Origin: CAVTWH01 sp963794685
GTDB lineage: Bacteria > Actinomycetota > Actinomycetes > Mycobacteriales > Micromonosporaceae
NCBI GenBank assembly: GCA_963794685.1
Contig: CAWCFK010000005.1
Span: forward strand, 558,001-622,000
DNA length: 64,000 nucleotides
Direction: 5' to 3'
Under the pieces are notes generated by a model. The model had not been told where the DNA came from. It saw only the letters and a list, made by a program, of their open reading frames with translations, and ran no database searches. The number at the start of each line of letters is the position of its first letter. Position 1 is the stretch's first letter. The translations under genes and the position numbers were made by a program. Below, piece after piece: positions 33,635-41,330 of the stretch.

Positions 33635-34654
33635 TTATATCGCCGGAGATGCCGTTGGTGAGGAAGATTCGGTTTTTCTCCGCCGTCGGCGACGGAGCAG
33701 CAGGAGCAGGGCTGCCAGCGAGAGCGCGGCCACCCCGGCGGTGATGACGAGGACCGTGCGGTGGGCTGCCAGCGGACTGGTGACCCGGGGCGGGCTGGCC
33801 GGGTCCGGGAAGGTGACCGGCGCCTGCGCGGTGCGTTTGACCGTCCCGCTGGCCAGGCTGAGGTTCGCCCGCCACGGCCCGTTCGGCATGGTGGCGGGCA
33901 TGGTGAAGGTGACGGTGCCGGACTCGCCCGGGCGCAGGGTGGTGGTGGCGTCCGTGCTGAACGGCCCGGCGCGCGCCCCGGCGGGGCCGTCGGTCAGGTC
34001 CAGCGCGCCGCTCACGTCGACGGCCCGGCCGCCGGTGTTACGGACCACGACGGACAACGACGGCACCTTGTCGACGCGCCGGGCGGCCGTGAAGTTGCCG
34101 ATCATGAAATCGCTGCGTGGCGCACCGCCGGGCCCCACATCGAGGTAGATACGGATGCCGACCCGGTTGACGGAGGTGATGCCACCTCCGGGCGGCCGGA
34201 AGGTGACCGCCGCCCAGAGGACCGCGTACTGTTCCCCGGCGGCCGCGTCCGGGGGTACCTGGATGGTGACGCTGACCGGCCGCTTCTCCCAGGGGCGCAG
34301 CTGTAGATGTCCGACGCTGAAGGCGACCCATGAGGTCAGCTCGTTGCCGGTGGCGTCGTCGGCCCAGTGGAACTCGCCGTGGTCGACGGTGGCGGCCCCG
34401 GCGGACAGGTCGACCGCCTGCGCCTGCCCGGACTGGTTGGAGACCTCCACCCGACGCTGGATCGTCGTATTCGGCGCTACGTGATCGACGATGAACTGGT
34501 ACGCGCGCGGGTTGTCCCGTTCGGCGACCGGTGCCTCCATCAGTCGGATACCGATGGAGCCGGGACCGGAGCCGTGGGGCGCGGGCACGGGCGCCGTGAC
34601 ACCCGCCCCCGCCAGCGCCAGACAGGCCCAGATCCCGAGGATCGTGACCGGCAT
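33635..34654 (-). CDS. DUF916-type WxL-interacting membrane protein (CscA-like)
   Basis: 339 residues: signal peptide (~1-20), a DUF916 beta domain (IGIRLMEAPVAERDNP, FIVDHVAPNTTIQRRVEVSN, GEQYAVLWAAV), a second beta-sandwich (SDFMIGNF, LSVVVRNTGGRAVDV), a transmembrane helix (~295-318) and a basic RRRRRRK tail. This is the architecture of CscA/WxLIP proteins that bind WxL domains and peptidoglycan. Three bases separate it from the WxL-like gene stop, so they are translated together. Confidence 0.8.
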   Translation of the reverse strand: MPVTILGIWACLALAGAGVTAPVPAPHGSGPGSIGIRLMEAPVAERDNPRAYQFIVDHVAPNTTIQRRVEVSNQSGQAQAVDLSAGAATVDHGEFHWADDATGNELTSWVAFSVGHLQLRPWEKRPVSVTIQVPPDAAAGEQYAVLWAAVTFRPPGGGITSVNRVGIRIYLDVGPGGAPRSDFMIGNFTAARRVDKVPSLSVVVRNTGGRAVDVSGALDLTDGPAGARAGPFSTDATTTLRPGESGTVTFTMPATMPNGPWRANLSLASGTVKRTAQAPVTFPDPASPPRVTSPLAAHRTVLVITAGVAALSLAALLLLLRRRRRRKTESSSPTASPAI

Positions 34655-34657
34655 CGC

Positions 34658-35194
34658 CTACGTGACCGAGTGCGTGACGGTCCCGGTGTAGACACCGGCT
34701 ACAGCCGTCACGGGCACTATCACGGCCAGTGTCGGATTCCAGGTCGCGGTGCTGCCGCCGGCGCCCGAGAAGGACATCGCGGTCACCGGGGTGGTCAGCG
34801 GTGCGGCGTCGCCCGCGGTCGGCTGACCGGGGGTGAACCCGGTGGCCGGCGTCGTGGACGTCGGCGGACCCGACCAGTAGCTGACGTCCGCCAGCGGGAT
34901 GATGCTGGCACCGTTGATGAAGGTGGTCGAGGTGGCCGTGGCGGTCCAGGTCGCCACCGTCTCGCCGCGGGTGTCGGTGACCGTGACCGGTCCGATCAGC
35001 CCGGCGACGGTGTTACCAGGAGCCACCGAGCCGAGATCGATGGTGGGCGGCGCGGTGATGTCGAGGGCACCGGCCAACACGGTGAAGGTGACCACCGTAC
35101 TCGCCGTAGGTGCGGCCTCCGCCGCCGCGGCTGGGGCCAACACGGCCATCAGCGTCGCGACCCCCACCAGCGCCCTGCGCTGTCTGCGTGACAT
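34658..35194 (-). CDS. Small secreted WxL-like domain protein
   Basis: 178 residues: signal peptide (~1-28) and one beta-rich domain. Diagnostic segments are ALDITAPPTIDLGSVAPGNT, ATWTATATSTTFINGASIIP, SYWSGPP and ATWNPTLAVIVPVTA. Each has a close counterpart in the C-terminal ~140 residues of the two large proteins at 35575 and 38318. The strict W-x-L motif is relaxed to WTA and WNPTL, so I call it WxL-like. ATG 35194 has GGAGGAG before it. Likely bound by the DUF916 protein. Confidence 0.75.
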   Translation of the reverse strand: MSRRQRRALVGVATLMAVLAPAAAAEAAPTASTVVTFTVLAGALDITAPPTIDLGSVAPGNTVAGLIGPVTVTDTRGETVATWTATATSTTFINGASIIPLADVSYWSGPPTSTTPATGFTPGQPTAGDAAPLTTPVTAMSFSGAGGSTATWNPTLAVIVPVTAVAGVYTGTVTHSVT

Positions 35195-35574
35195 GTCTCC
35201 TCCGTGTGATACATGAACATTTGAGTGCTGTACACGATGCTCACCCGGCTCAGCACCGGTAAGGGCCTGATATGGCCATTAGTACTCGTAAGAGGACCCT
35301 GGGAGTGTTGTGCCCATGGAGGTGTCGCCGCACCGGGCCGGACCGGAAAGTGCACTCCCAGGCAGGGGGCCTACCCGGGCGCTGCCGACGACCCGTCCGG
35401 GCGGCATGGCGGCCTCCGCCGCGCCCCGAATGGCCTGCTGCGGGGCCTAGCGGAGGGTCCGTGGACCGGCCTCTTGCAGCGCACTATCTGGAGTGTCTGC
35501 CTTTTTCCAGCCGGAACACATGGACATGAACCATATATGTGATGATCGGAGGTAAGAGCGGTAACAAGTGATTC
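35195..35574. other. Divergent promoter region of the WxL-like cluster
   Basis: About 380 bases between the minus-strand WxL-like gene and the first large plus-strand gene. No coding frame is credible. It holds a long-range inverted repeat (35298-35307 with 35353-35362) and the conserved 5' block shared with the second large gene. Confidence 0.5.
35298..35362. promoter_or_regulatory. Long stem-loop in the divergent region
   Basis: CCTGGGAGTG at 35298-35307 pairs perfectly with CACTCCCAGG at 35353-35362, enclosing 45 bases. It could be a structured leader, a transcription terminator of upstream read-through, or a looped operator. It matches no riboswitch I know. Confidence 0.4.
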
Positions 35575-35594
35575 ATGACTTTTGTTCACAAAAG
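35532..35594 (+). promoter_or_regulatory. Conserved 5' block of large surface gene 1
   Basis: CATATATGTGATGATCGG at 35532 is repeated (16/18) at 38244 before gene 2, in both cases 43 bases before an ATG. That ATG is followed by a palindrome-like element (CTTTTGT-TC-ACAAAAG here). The block probably holds -10 and leader elements that co-regulate both copies. Confidence 0.5.
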
Positions 35595-38136
35595 GGCTTC
35601 TGACGTGTGTGGTAACGCGCGACGCCGCCGTGTGCTGCCGATCCGGGCCGGCACCCCGGGATGGGTGCTGGCCCGGGCGCTGCTGACGATCACGCTGGTG
35701 GCGGTGGTGGCGCTCGTCGCGCCCGGTTGGGCGGTTGCGGGGCCGGCGGAGAACCCGTGGGGCGGCACCCGCTCCGAGCTGTTCATCACCGGCATCACCC
35801 AACCCCCGCTGACCGCCGGCGGCCCTTCCGGCCAGGTGGTGGCGACCCTGAGAAACCGGGGACCCAGCGCCGCCACCAACGTGAAGTTCACCTACACCGT
35901 GCCGGCCGGCCTCACCTTCGTCAGCGCCCAGATCTCCACCACCCCGTGCACCTTCGCCGCGCCGACTGTGAGCTGCACGCTGGCCAACCTGGCCAACGGG
36001 GCGACGCAGCCGGTCACCGTGACGATGTCCGCGCCGGGCCCCACCACGCCGGGTACTTTCACCGGCAGCTTCAGCCCGGTCACCTCGGACCAGTACAACC
36101 CGGCCGGCGGCAACCTCTTCCGCCAGCGGCGTTCGCCCGGCTGGATCGGCAATGACGGGGGCCAGCCGGTGTCGGGGCCGTGGCCGGCGTCGAATCCGTA
36201 CGCGAGCGAGTCGAACCCCGGACCGACCGCGACCGCGCCCTGCGTGGGCTACACCAACTTCCGTGGCACCGTGGTGAACTGCTCGGCCGTCACCACGCAG
36301 AACATCACCATGAACTCGGCGGTGACGGACTTCTGCTACCAGGACAGCCCCACCCACTGCCTGAACACCTGGGAAATCATCGGAACCTACTACGCCCCAG
36401 CCACCGGCAACGTCCACATGTGCATGGACACACCCGACGACGGCGCCTACATCAACTGGTCCAACGCCTACGACCCGGTCAACGGCAACCCCTCCACCTT
36501 CAGCAACGTCTCCGAGATCCCCGGCTGGGTCGGCGCCATCTGGACCACCGCCAACATCCCGGTGGTGGCCGGCCGGGCCTACCGGTTCAGCGTCCGGATC
36601 GCCAACCGTGACGGCCCCGGCTCCGCCCGCGAAGCCTCCGCCGGCGGATACGGCGACTTCGGCATGACCACCGTCGGCGGCAACACCTGCGCCTACGCCA
36701 ACTTCGCACCACCCCAACCATCCCGGATCACCGTGGTCGCACCCACCGCCGGCTGGGACGGCAAACGCACCGAACTGTTCATCACGAGCGTGGTCCAGCC
36801 GAGCCTGGTGGCCGGCGGCCAGCCCGCCGCACTGACCGCCACCCTCGTCAACCGGGGCCCCGACGCCGCCACCAACGTCCGGTTCACCTACACCGTGCCG
36901 ACCGGGCTGACCGCCACCGCCGCCAGCGTCGGCGGGACGTCCTGCACCATAGCCGGGACGACCGTGACCTGCGCCCTGGCCAACATGGCCAACGGGGCGA
37001 CGCTGCCGGTGTCCGTGACGCTGTCCGCACCACTCGGCACCGCGGCCGGGCTGAAGAACGGCAGGTTCAGCCCGGTGTCCTCCGACCAGTTCACCCCGGC
37101 CGGCCACGAACTGCTGGTACGCACCCAGACACCCGACTGGATCGGCAACGACGAGAACAACCCCATCTCACCGCCGTGGGCGCCGTCCGACCCATACCCG
37201 AACTCGACGGCGCCGTGCACCAACTTCACCGACTTCTCCGGGACCGCCCGCACCTGCCCCGGGGCGGTCAGCAACACCGTCATCTCCACGGCGACAACAA
37301 ACGCCTGCCAACGCCTCGACGACGGCCAGAGCTGCATCCGCACCTGGGAACTGATCGGCACCTACTACGCCCAGAGCAGCGGTCCGGTCACGCTGTGCAT
37401 AACCGGCCCCGACGACGGCGCCTACATGAACTGGTCGAACGGGTACGACCCGCTGGCCGGCAACCCCTCGACCTACAGCGCCGTGGCGCAGACCCCGTCG
37501 TTCGTCAGTGGGCTGTGGGTGAGCGGTGCCTGGAGCGTCACCGCCGGGCAGGCGTACCGCTTCAGCATCCGGGTGGCCAACCGGGACAACCAGGGGTCCC
37601 CCCGGGGAAACGGACAGGGCGGCTACTCGGCGCCGTTCGGATTGTCCACTCCGGGCGGTGACTCCAGCACGTGTACGTACAACAACCTCGCACCAGACCA
37701 ACCGGCGAACGCCACCGTCCGGGCCGGCGTCCTGTCCATCACCGCACCGGCCACCAGCAACCTCGGGACCATCCGGATCAACTCCACGCTGACCGCCCAA
37801 CTCGGCAACGTCACCGTCAGCAACCCGGACGGCCTGTTCGACTGGACCACCACGGTGAGCGCCACGACCTTCACCAACGGCACCACCACCATCCCCACAA
37901 CGTTGATCAAATACTGGTCCGGCACCGCCAGCACCACCGGTGCGCCCGGCACCTACACCCCCGGCCAACCCACCGCCGCCCAGGCCGTCACCCTCGACGT
38001 AACCCGCGAGGCCTACCGACTACGAGCCGGCACCGGCGCCAACACCGCCACCTGGAACCCCACCCTGATCATCACCATCCCCCTCACCGCCACCAACGGC
38101 ACCTACACCGGCACCGTCGTGCACTCCGTCGCCTGA
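35575..38136 (+). CDS. Large secreted repeat protein with C-terminal WxL-like domain, copy 1
   Basis: 853 residues. Signal peptide to ~55 (ALLTITLVAVVALVAPGWAV). Two ~325-residue repeats (~62-391 and ~393-714), each a DUF11-like domain (NRGPSAATNVKFTYTVPAGL) followed by a Cys-containing PA14-like beta domain (TWEIIGTYYAPATGNVHMC, DDGAYINWSNAYDP). The WxL-like module covers ~715-853. It is anchored, if at all, through that module, since it lacks an LPxTG. Start: ATG 35575, or GTG 35605, which aligns with copy 2's start. It would be the CscB/CscC equivalent, with possible glycan binding by the PA14-like parts. Confidence 0.8.
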   Translation: MTFVHKRASDVCGNARRRRVLPIRAGTPGWVLARALLTITLVAVVALVAPGWAVAGPAENPWGGTRSELFITGITQPPLTAGGPSGQVVATLRNRGPSAATNVKFTYTVPAGLTFVSAQISTTPCTFAAPTVSCTLANLANGATQPVTVTMSAPGPTTPGTFTGSFSPVTSDQYNPAGGNLFRQRRSPGWIGNDGGQPVSGPWPASNPYASESNPGPTATAPCVGYTNFRGTVVNCSAVTTQNITMNSAVTDFCYQDSPTHCLNTWEIIGTYYAPATGNVHMCMDTPDDGAYINWSNAYDPVNGNPSTFSNVSEIPGWVGAIWTTANIPVVAGRAYRFSVRIANRDGPGSAREASAGGYGDFGMTTVGGNTCAYANFAPPQPSRITVVAPTAGWDGKRTELFITSVVQPSLVAGGQPAALTATLVNRGPDAATNVRFTYTVPTGLTATAASVGGTSCTIAGTTVTCALANMANGATLPVSVTLSAPLGTAAGLKNGRFSPVSSDQFTPAGHELLVRTQTPDWIGNDENNPISPPWAPSDPYPNSTAPCTNFTDFSGTARTCPGAVSNTVISTATTNACQRLDDGQSCIRTWELIGTYYAQSSGPVTLCITGPDDGAYMNWSNGYDPLAGNPSTYSAVAQTPSFVSGLWVSGAWSVTAGQAYRFSIRVANRDNQGSPRGNGQGGYSAPFGLSTPGGDSSTCTYNNLAPDQPANATVRAGVLSITAPATSNLGTIRINSTLTAQLGNVTVSNPDGLFDWTTTVSATTFTNGTTTIPTTLIKYWSGTASTTGAPGTYTPGQPTAAQAVTLDVTREAYRLRAGTGANTATWNPTLIITIPLTATNGTYTGTVVHSVA
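37778..38136 (+). repeat. 359-bp identical block, copy 1
   Basis: By eye, 37778-38136 is base-for-base the same as 40488-40846. It codes for almost all of the WxL-like module and the stop. Identity including third positions, while flanking parts differ, suggests recent duplication or ongoing gene conversion. Confidence 0.85.
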
Positions 38137-38243
38137 TTCCCCACAGCACCCGCGCCACCTGCGCAGGTCCGCACGCGGCCGCGACAGCCCACTGCACCGC
38201 AGCGCGACATGTCTGTTATGTCAGTAACCGCCCCGCTATAGGT

Positions 38244-38306
38244 CATATATGAAATGATCGGGGCTACTAGACGTGATATCCTTTTCATGAGTTTTATTCA
38301 CAAAAA
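38244..38306 (+). promoter_or_regulatory. Conserved 5' block of large surface gene 2
   Basis: CATATATGAAATGATCGG at 38244 plus an ATG at 38287 and a TTTTAT-TC-ACAAAAA element correspond to the block before copy 1. Here the ATG frame closes after 13 codons at TAG 38326-38328, so it acts as leader, not as gene start. Confidence 0.5.
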
Positions 38307-38317
38307 GGCTTCCGAGC

Positions 38318-40846
38318 GTGTTTCGTAGGGGACGGAGTCGACGTATCCTGCCGGTCCGGGCCGGCGGGCCGGGATGGGTGCTGGCCCGAGTGCTGCTCAC
38401 AACCGCGCTGGTGGCGGTGGTGGCGCTCGTCGCGCCCGGCTGGGCGGTTGCGGGGCCGGCGGAGAACCCGTGGGGCGGCACCCGCTCCGAGCTGTTCATC
38501 ACCGGCATCAGCCAACCCCCGCTGACCGCCGGCGGACCCTCCGGCCAGGTGGCCGCGACTCTCATCAACCGGGGACCCAGCGCCGCCACCAACGTGAAGT
38601 TCACCTACACCGTGCCGGCCGGCCTCACCTTCGTCACCGCCCAGATCTCCACCACCCCGTGCACCTTCGCCGCGCCGACTGTGAGCTGCACGCTGGCCAA
38701 CCTGGCCAACGGGGCGACGCAGCCGGTCACCGTCACGCTCTCCGCCCCCAGCGCCACCACGCCCGGCACGCTCACCGGCAGCTTCAGCCCGGTCACCTCG
38801 GACCAGTACAACCCGGCCGGCGGCAACCTCTTCCGCCAGCGCCGTTCACCCGGGTGGATCGGCAACAATGCGGGCGAGCCGGTGTCCGGGCCGTGGCCAC
38901 CGTCGAATCCGTACGCGAGCGAGTCGAACCCCGGACCGACCGCGACCGCGCCCTGCGTGGGCTACACCAACTTCCGTGGCACCGTGGTGAACTGCTCCAC
39001 CATCACCACGCAGAACATCACCATGAACTCGGCGGTGACGGACTTCTGCTACCAGGACAGCCCCACCCACTGCCTGAACACCTGGGAAATCATCGGAACC
39101 TACTACGCCCCAGCCACCGGCAACGTCCACATGTGCATGGACACACCCGACGACGGCGCCTACCTCAACTGGTCCAACGCCTACGACCCGGCGAGCGGGA
39201 CCCCCGCCACCTTCAGCAACGTCTCCGAGATCCCCGACTGGGCCGCCGCCATCTGGACCACCAGCAACATCCCGGTGGTGGCCGGCCGGGCCTACCGGTT
39301 CAGCTTCCGGATCGCCAACCGCGACGAGCCCGGCTCCGAACGGGAGGCCTCCGCCGGCGGATACGGCGACTTCGGCATGACCACCGTGGGCGGCAACACC
39401 TGCGCCTACGCCAACTTCGCACCACCCCAACCATCCCGGATCACCGTGGTCGCACCCACCGCCGGCTGGGACGGCAAACGCACCGAACTGTTCATCACCA
39501 ACGTCGCCCAGCCCAGCCTGGTAGCCGGCGGCCAACCCGCCGCACTCACCGCCACCCTCGTCAACCGCGGCCCCGACGCCGCCACCAACGTCCAGTTCAC
39601 CTACACCGTCCCTACCGGGCTGACCGCCACCGCCGCCAGCGTCGGCGGGACGTCCTGCACCATAGCCGGGACGACCGTGACCTGCGCCCTGGCCAACATG
39701 GCCAACGGGGCGACGCTACCGGTGTCGGTGACATTGTCCGCGCCACTCGGCACCACGGCCGGACTGAAGAACGGCCGCTTCAGCCCGGTGACCTCCGACC
39801 AGTTCACCCCGGCCGGCCACGAACTCCTGGTCCGCACCCGGATACCCGACTGGATCGGCAACGACGCGAACACCTCCGTGCCGGCGGTGTGGGCACCGTC
39901 GGACCCCTACCCGAACTCGACGGCGCCGTGTACCAACTTCACCGACTTCTTCGGGACCGCCCGCACCTGCCCCGGGGCGCTCAGCAACACCGTCATCTCC
40001 GCGCAGACGCCGGAGAACTGCACCGCCCTCAATGACGGTCAGAGCTGCATCCGCACCTGGGAGCTGATCGGCACCTACTACGCCCAGAGCAGCGGCCCGG
40101 TGACGCTGTGCCTGAACAGCCCCGACGACGGCGCCTACATGAACTGGTCGAACGGGTACGACCCGCAGTCGGGCAACCCCACCAGCTACACCGCGGTGGC
40201 GCAGACCCCGTCGTTCGTCAACGGCACCTGGGCGGGCGGCCCCTGGACGGTCACCGCGGGGCAGGCATACCGCTTCAGTATCCGGGTGGCCAACCGGGAC
40301 TTCTCGTTCAACCGGGGCCAGCAGAACGGCGGCTTCTCCGTGCCCTGGGGACTGTCCACTGTGGGCGGTGACTCCAGCACGTGTACCTACAACAACTTCG
40401 CACCCGACCAGCCGGCGAACGCCACCGTCCGGGCCGGTGTCCTGTCCATCACCGTGCCGGCCACCAGCAACCTCGGGACCGTCCGGGTCAACTCCACGCT
40501 GACCGCCCAACTCGGCAACGTCACCGTCAGCAACCCGGACGGCCTGTTCGACTGGACCACCACGGTGAGCGCCACGACCTTCACCAACGGCACCACCACC
40601 ATCCCCACAACGTTGATCAAATACTGGTCCGGCACCGCCAGCACCACCGGTGCGCCCGGCACCTACACCCCCGGCCAACCCACCGCCGCCCAGGCCGTCA
40701 CCCTCGACGTAACCCGCGAGGCCTACCGACTACGAGCCGGCACCGGCGCCAACACCGCCACCTGGAACCCCACCCTGATCATCACCATCCCCCTCACCGC
40801 CACCAACGGCACCTACACCGGCACCGTCGTGCACTCCGTCGCCTGA
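38318..40846 (+). CDS. Large secreted repeat protein with C-terminal WxL-like domain, copy 2
   Basis: 842 residues from GTG 38318; same order as copy 1: signal peptide (LLTTALVAVVALVAPGWAVA), two DUF11 + PA14-like repeats, WxL-like end. Substitutions concentrate in the variable loops of the PA14-like domains (for example AQTPENCTALNDGQSC against ATTNACQRLDDGQSC), leaving the cores alike. A one-base indel relative to copy 1 closes the upstream ATG frame, so GTG is the only workable start. The gene follows copy 1 by 181 bases with its own promoter-like block. Confidence 0.8.
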   Translation: MFRRGRSRRILPVRAGGPGWVLARVLLTTALVAVVALVAPGWAVAGPAENPWGGTRSELFITGISQPPLTAGGPSGQVAATLINRGPSAATNVKFTYTVPAGLTFVTAQISTTPCTFAAPTVSCTLANLANGATQPVTVTLSAPSATTPGTLTGSFSPVTSDQYNPAGGNLFRQRRSPGWIGNNAGEPVSGPWPPSNPYASESNPGPTATAPCVGYTNFRGTVVNCSTITTQNITMNSAVTDFCYQDSPTHCLNTWEIIGTYYAPATGNVHMCMDTPDDGAYLNWSNAYDPASGTPATFSNVSEIPDWAAAIWTTSNIPVVAGRAYRFSFRIANRDEPGSEREASAGGYGDFGMTTVGGNTCAYANFAPPQPSRITVVAPTAGWDGKRTELFITNVAQPSLVAGGQPAALTATLVNRGPDAATNVQFTYTVPTGLTATAASVGGTSCTIAGTTVTCALANMANGATLPVSVTLSAPLGTTAGLKNGRFSPVTSDQFTPAGHELLVRTRIPDWIGNDANTSVPAVWAPSDPYPNSTAPCTNFTDFFGTARTCPGALSNTVISAQTPENCTALNDGQSCIRTWELIGTYYAQSSGPVTLCLNSPDDGAYMNWSNGYDPQSGNPTSYTAVAQTPSFVNGTWAGGPWTVTAGQAYRFSIRVANRDFSFNRGQQNGGFSVPWGLSTVGGDSSTCTYNNFAPDQPANATVRAGVLSITVPATSNLGTVRVNSTLTAQLGNVTVSNPDGLFDWTTTVSATTFTNGTTTIPTTLIKYWSGTASTTGAPGTYTPGQPTAAQAVTLDVTREAYRLRAGTGANTATWNPTLIITIPLTATNGTYTGTVVHSVA
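40488..40846 (+). repeat. 359-bp identical block, copy 2
   Basis: Exact partner of 37778-38136, 2,710 bases apart in direct orientation. Recombination between the two would fuse the genes into one and delete the intervening DNA. Confidence 0.85.
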
Positions 40847-41330
40847 CCCCGCGCCACCGGCGCCGGTCGACCCGCACGCGACGTCGGCGCAGCGGCGAAA
40901 TAACAGCTTCCCGGCACATTTCCGCACGCCCGCCGACCGGGGAAACCGTCAGGATCCACCACGACGACACTTCCCCGCACACGAGGCCTGACGTATTATG
41001 TCTGCTCGGCATCGAAACTCGTGATTGGGTACCCGCGACCGGGTACCACGGCCTCCGGCGCAGCCGTCCACTGCCGCCGAGGGCCGACAGTCAACGCTGC
41101 ACCGCCCGCCGCCCGTCACCGCTGTCACCAGCGCTGCCCCGCGCGGAACACCCTCAGAGAACCGCCCTGCCCGGAACGTCCCCACAGGAGATCGTCGTGC
41201 GTGCCCACCCACCCGTACCGGCCACCTGCTCCGCGCCGGCACGGCCCACGCAGCCTGCGGCAGCGCAGGCGGGAAACTTTCCTGTGGCAACGGCTGACCG
41301 GGTCGACAAGAACCGTGGAAGGAACATGGA
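40847..41330. other. Spacer before the GH59 gene
   Basis: About 480 bases. The open frames here lack homology. A gacgtattatgtc near-palindrome at 40990-41002 may be a promoter element of the GH59 gene. Nothing else stands out. Confidence 0.45.

Noticed and set aside
35187..35194. GACATGTC at the WxL-like gene start as a third copy of the shared motif
   Set aside because: Here the bases are the Shine-Dalgarno/start codon context (GAGACATGTC) and the rest of the motif is absent.
35195..35574. c-di-GMP, c-di-AMP or cobalamin riboswitch
   Set aside because: The conserved core sequences of these classes are not present; only an unclassified stem-loop remains.
35371..37107. 578-codon minus-strand frame opposite surface gene 1
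   Set aside because: Glycine/valine-rich antisense frame with no domain; the same frame recurs opposite copy 2 simply because the DNA is duplicated.
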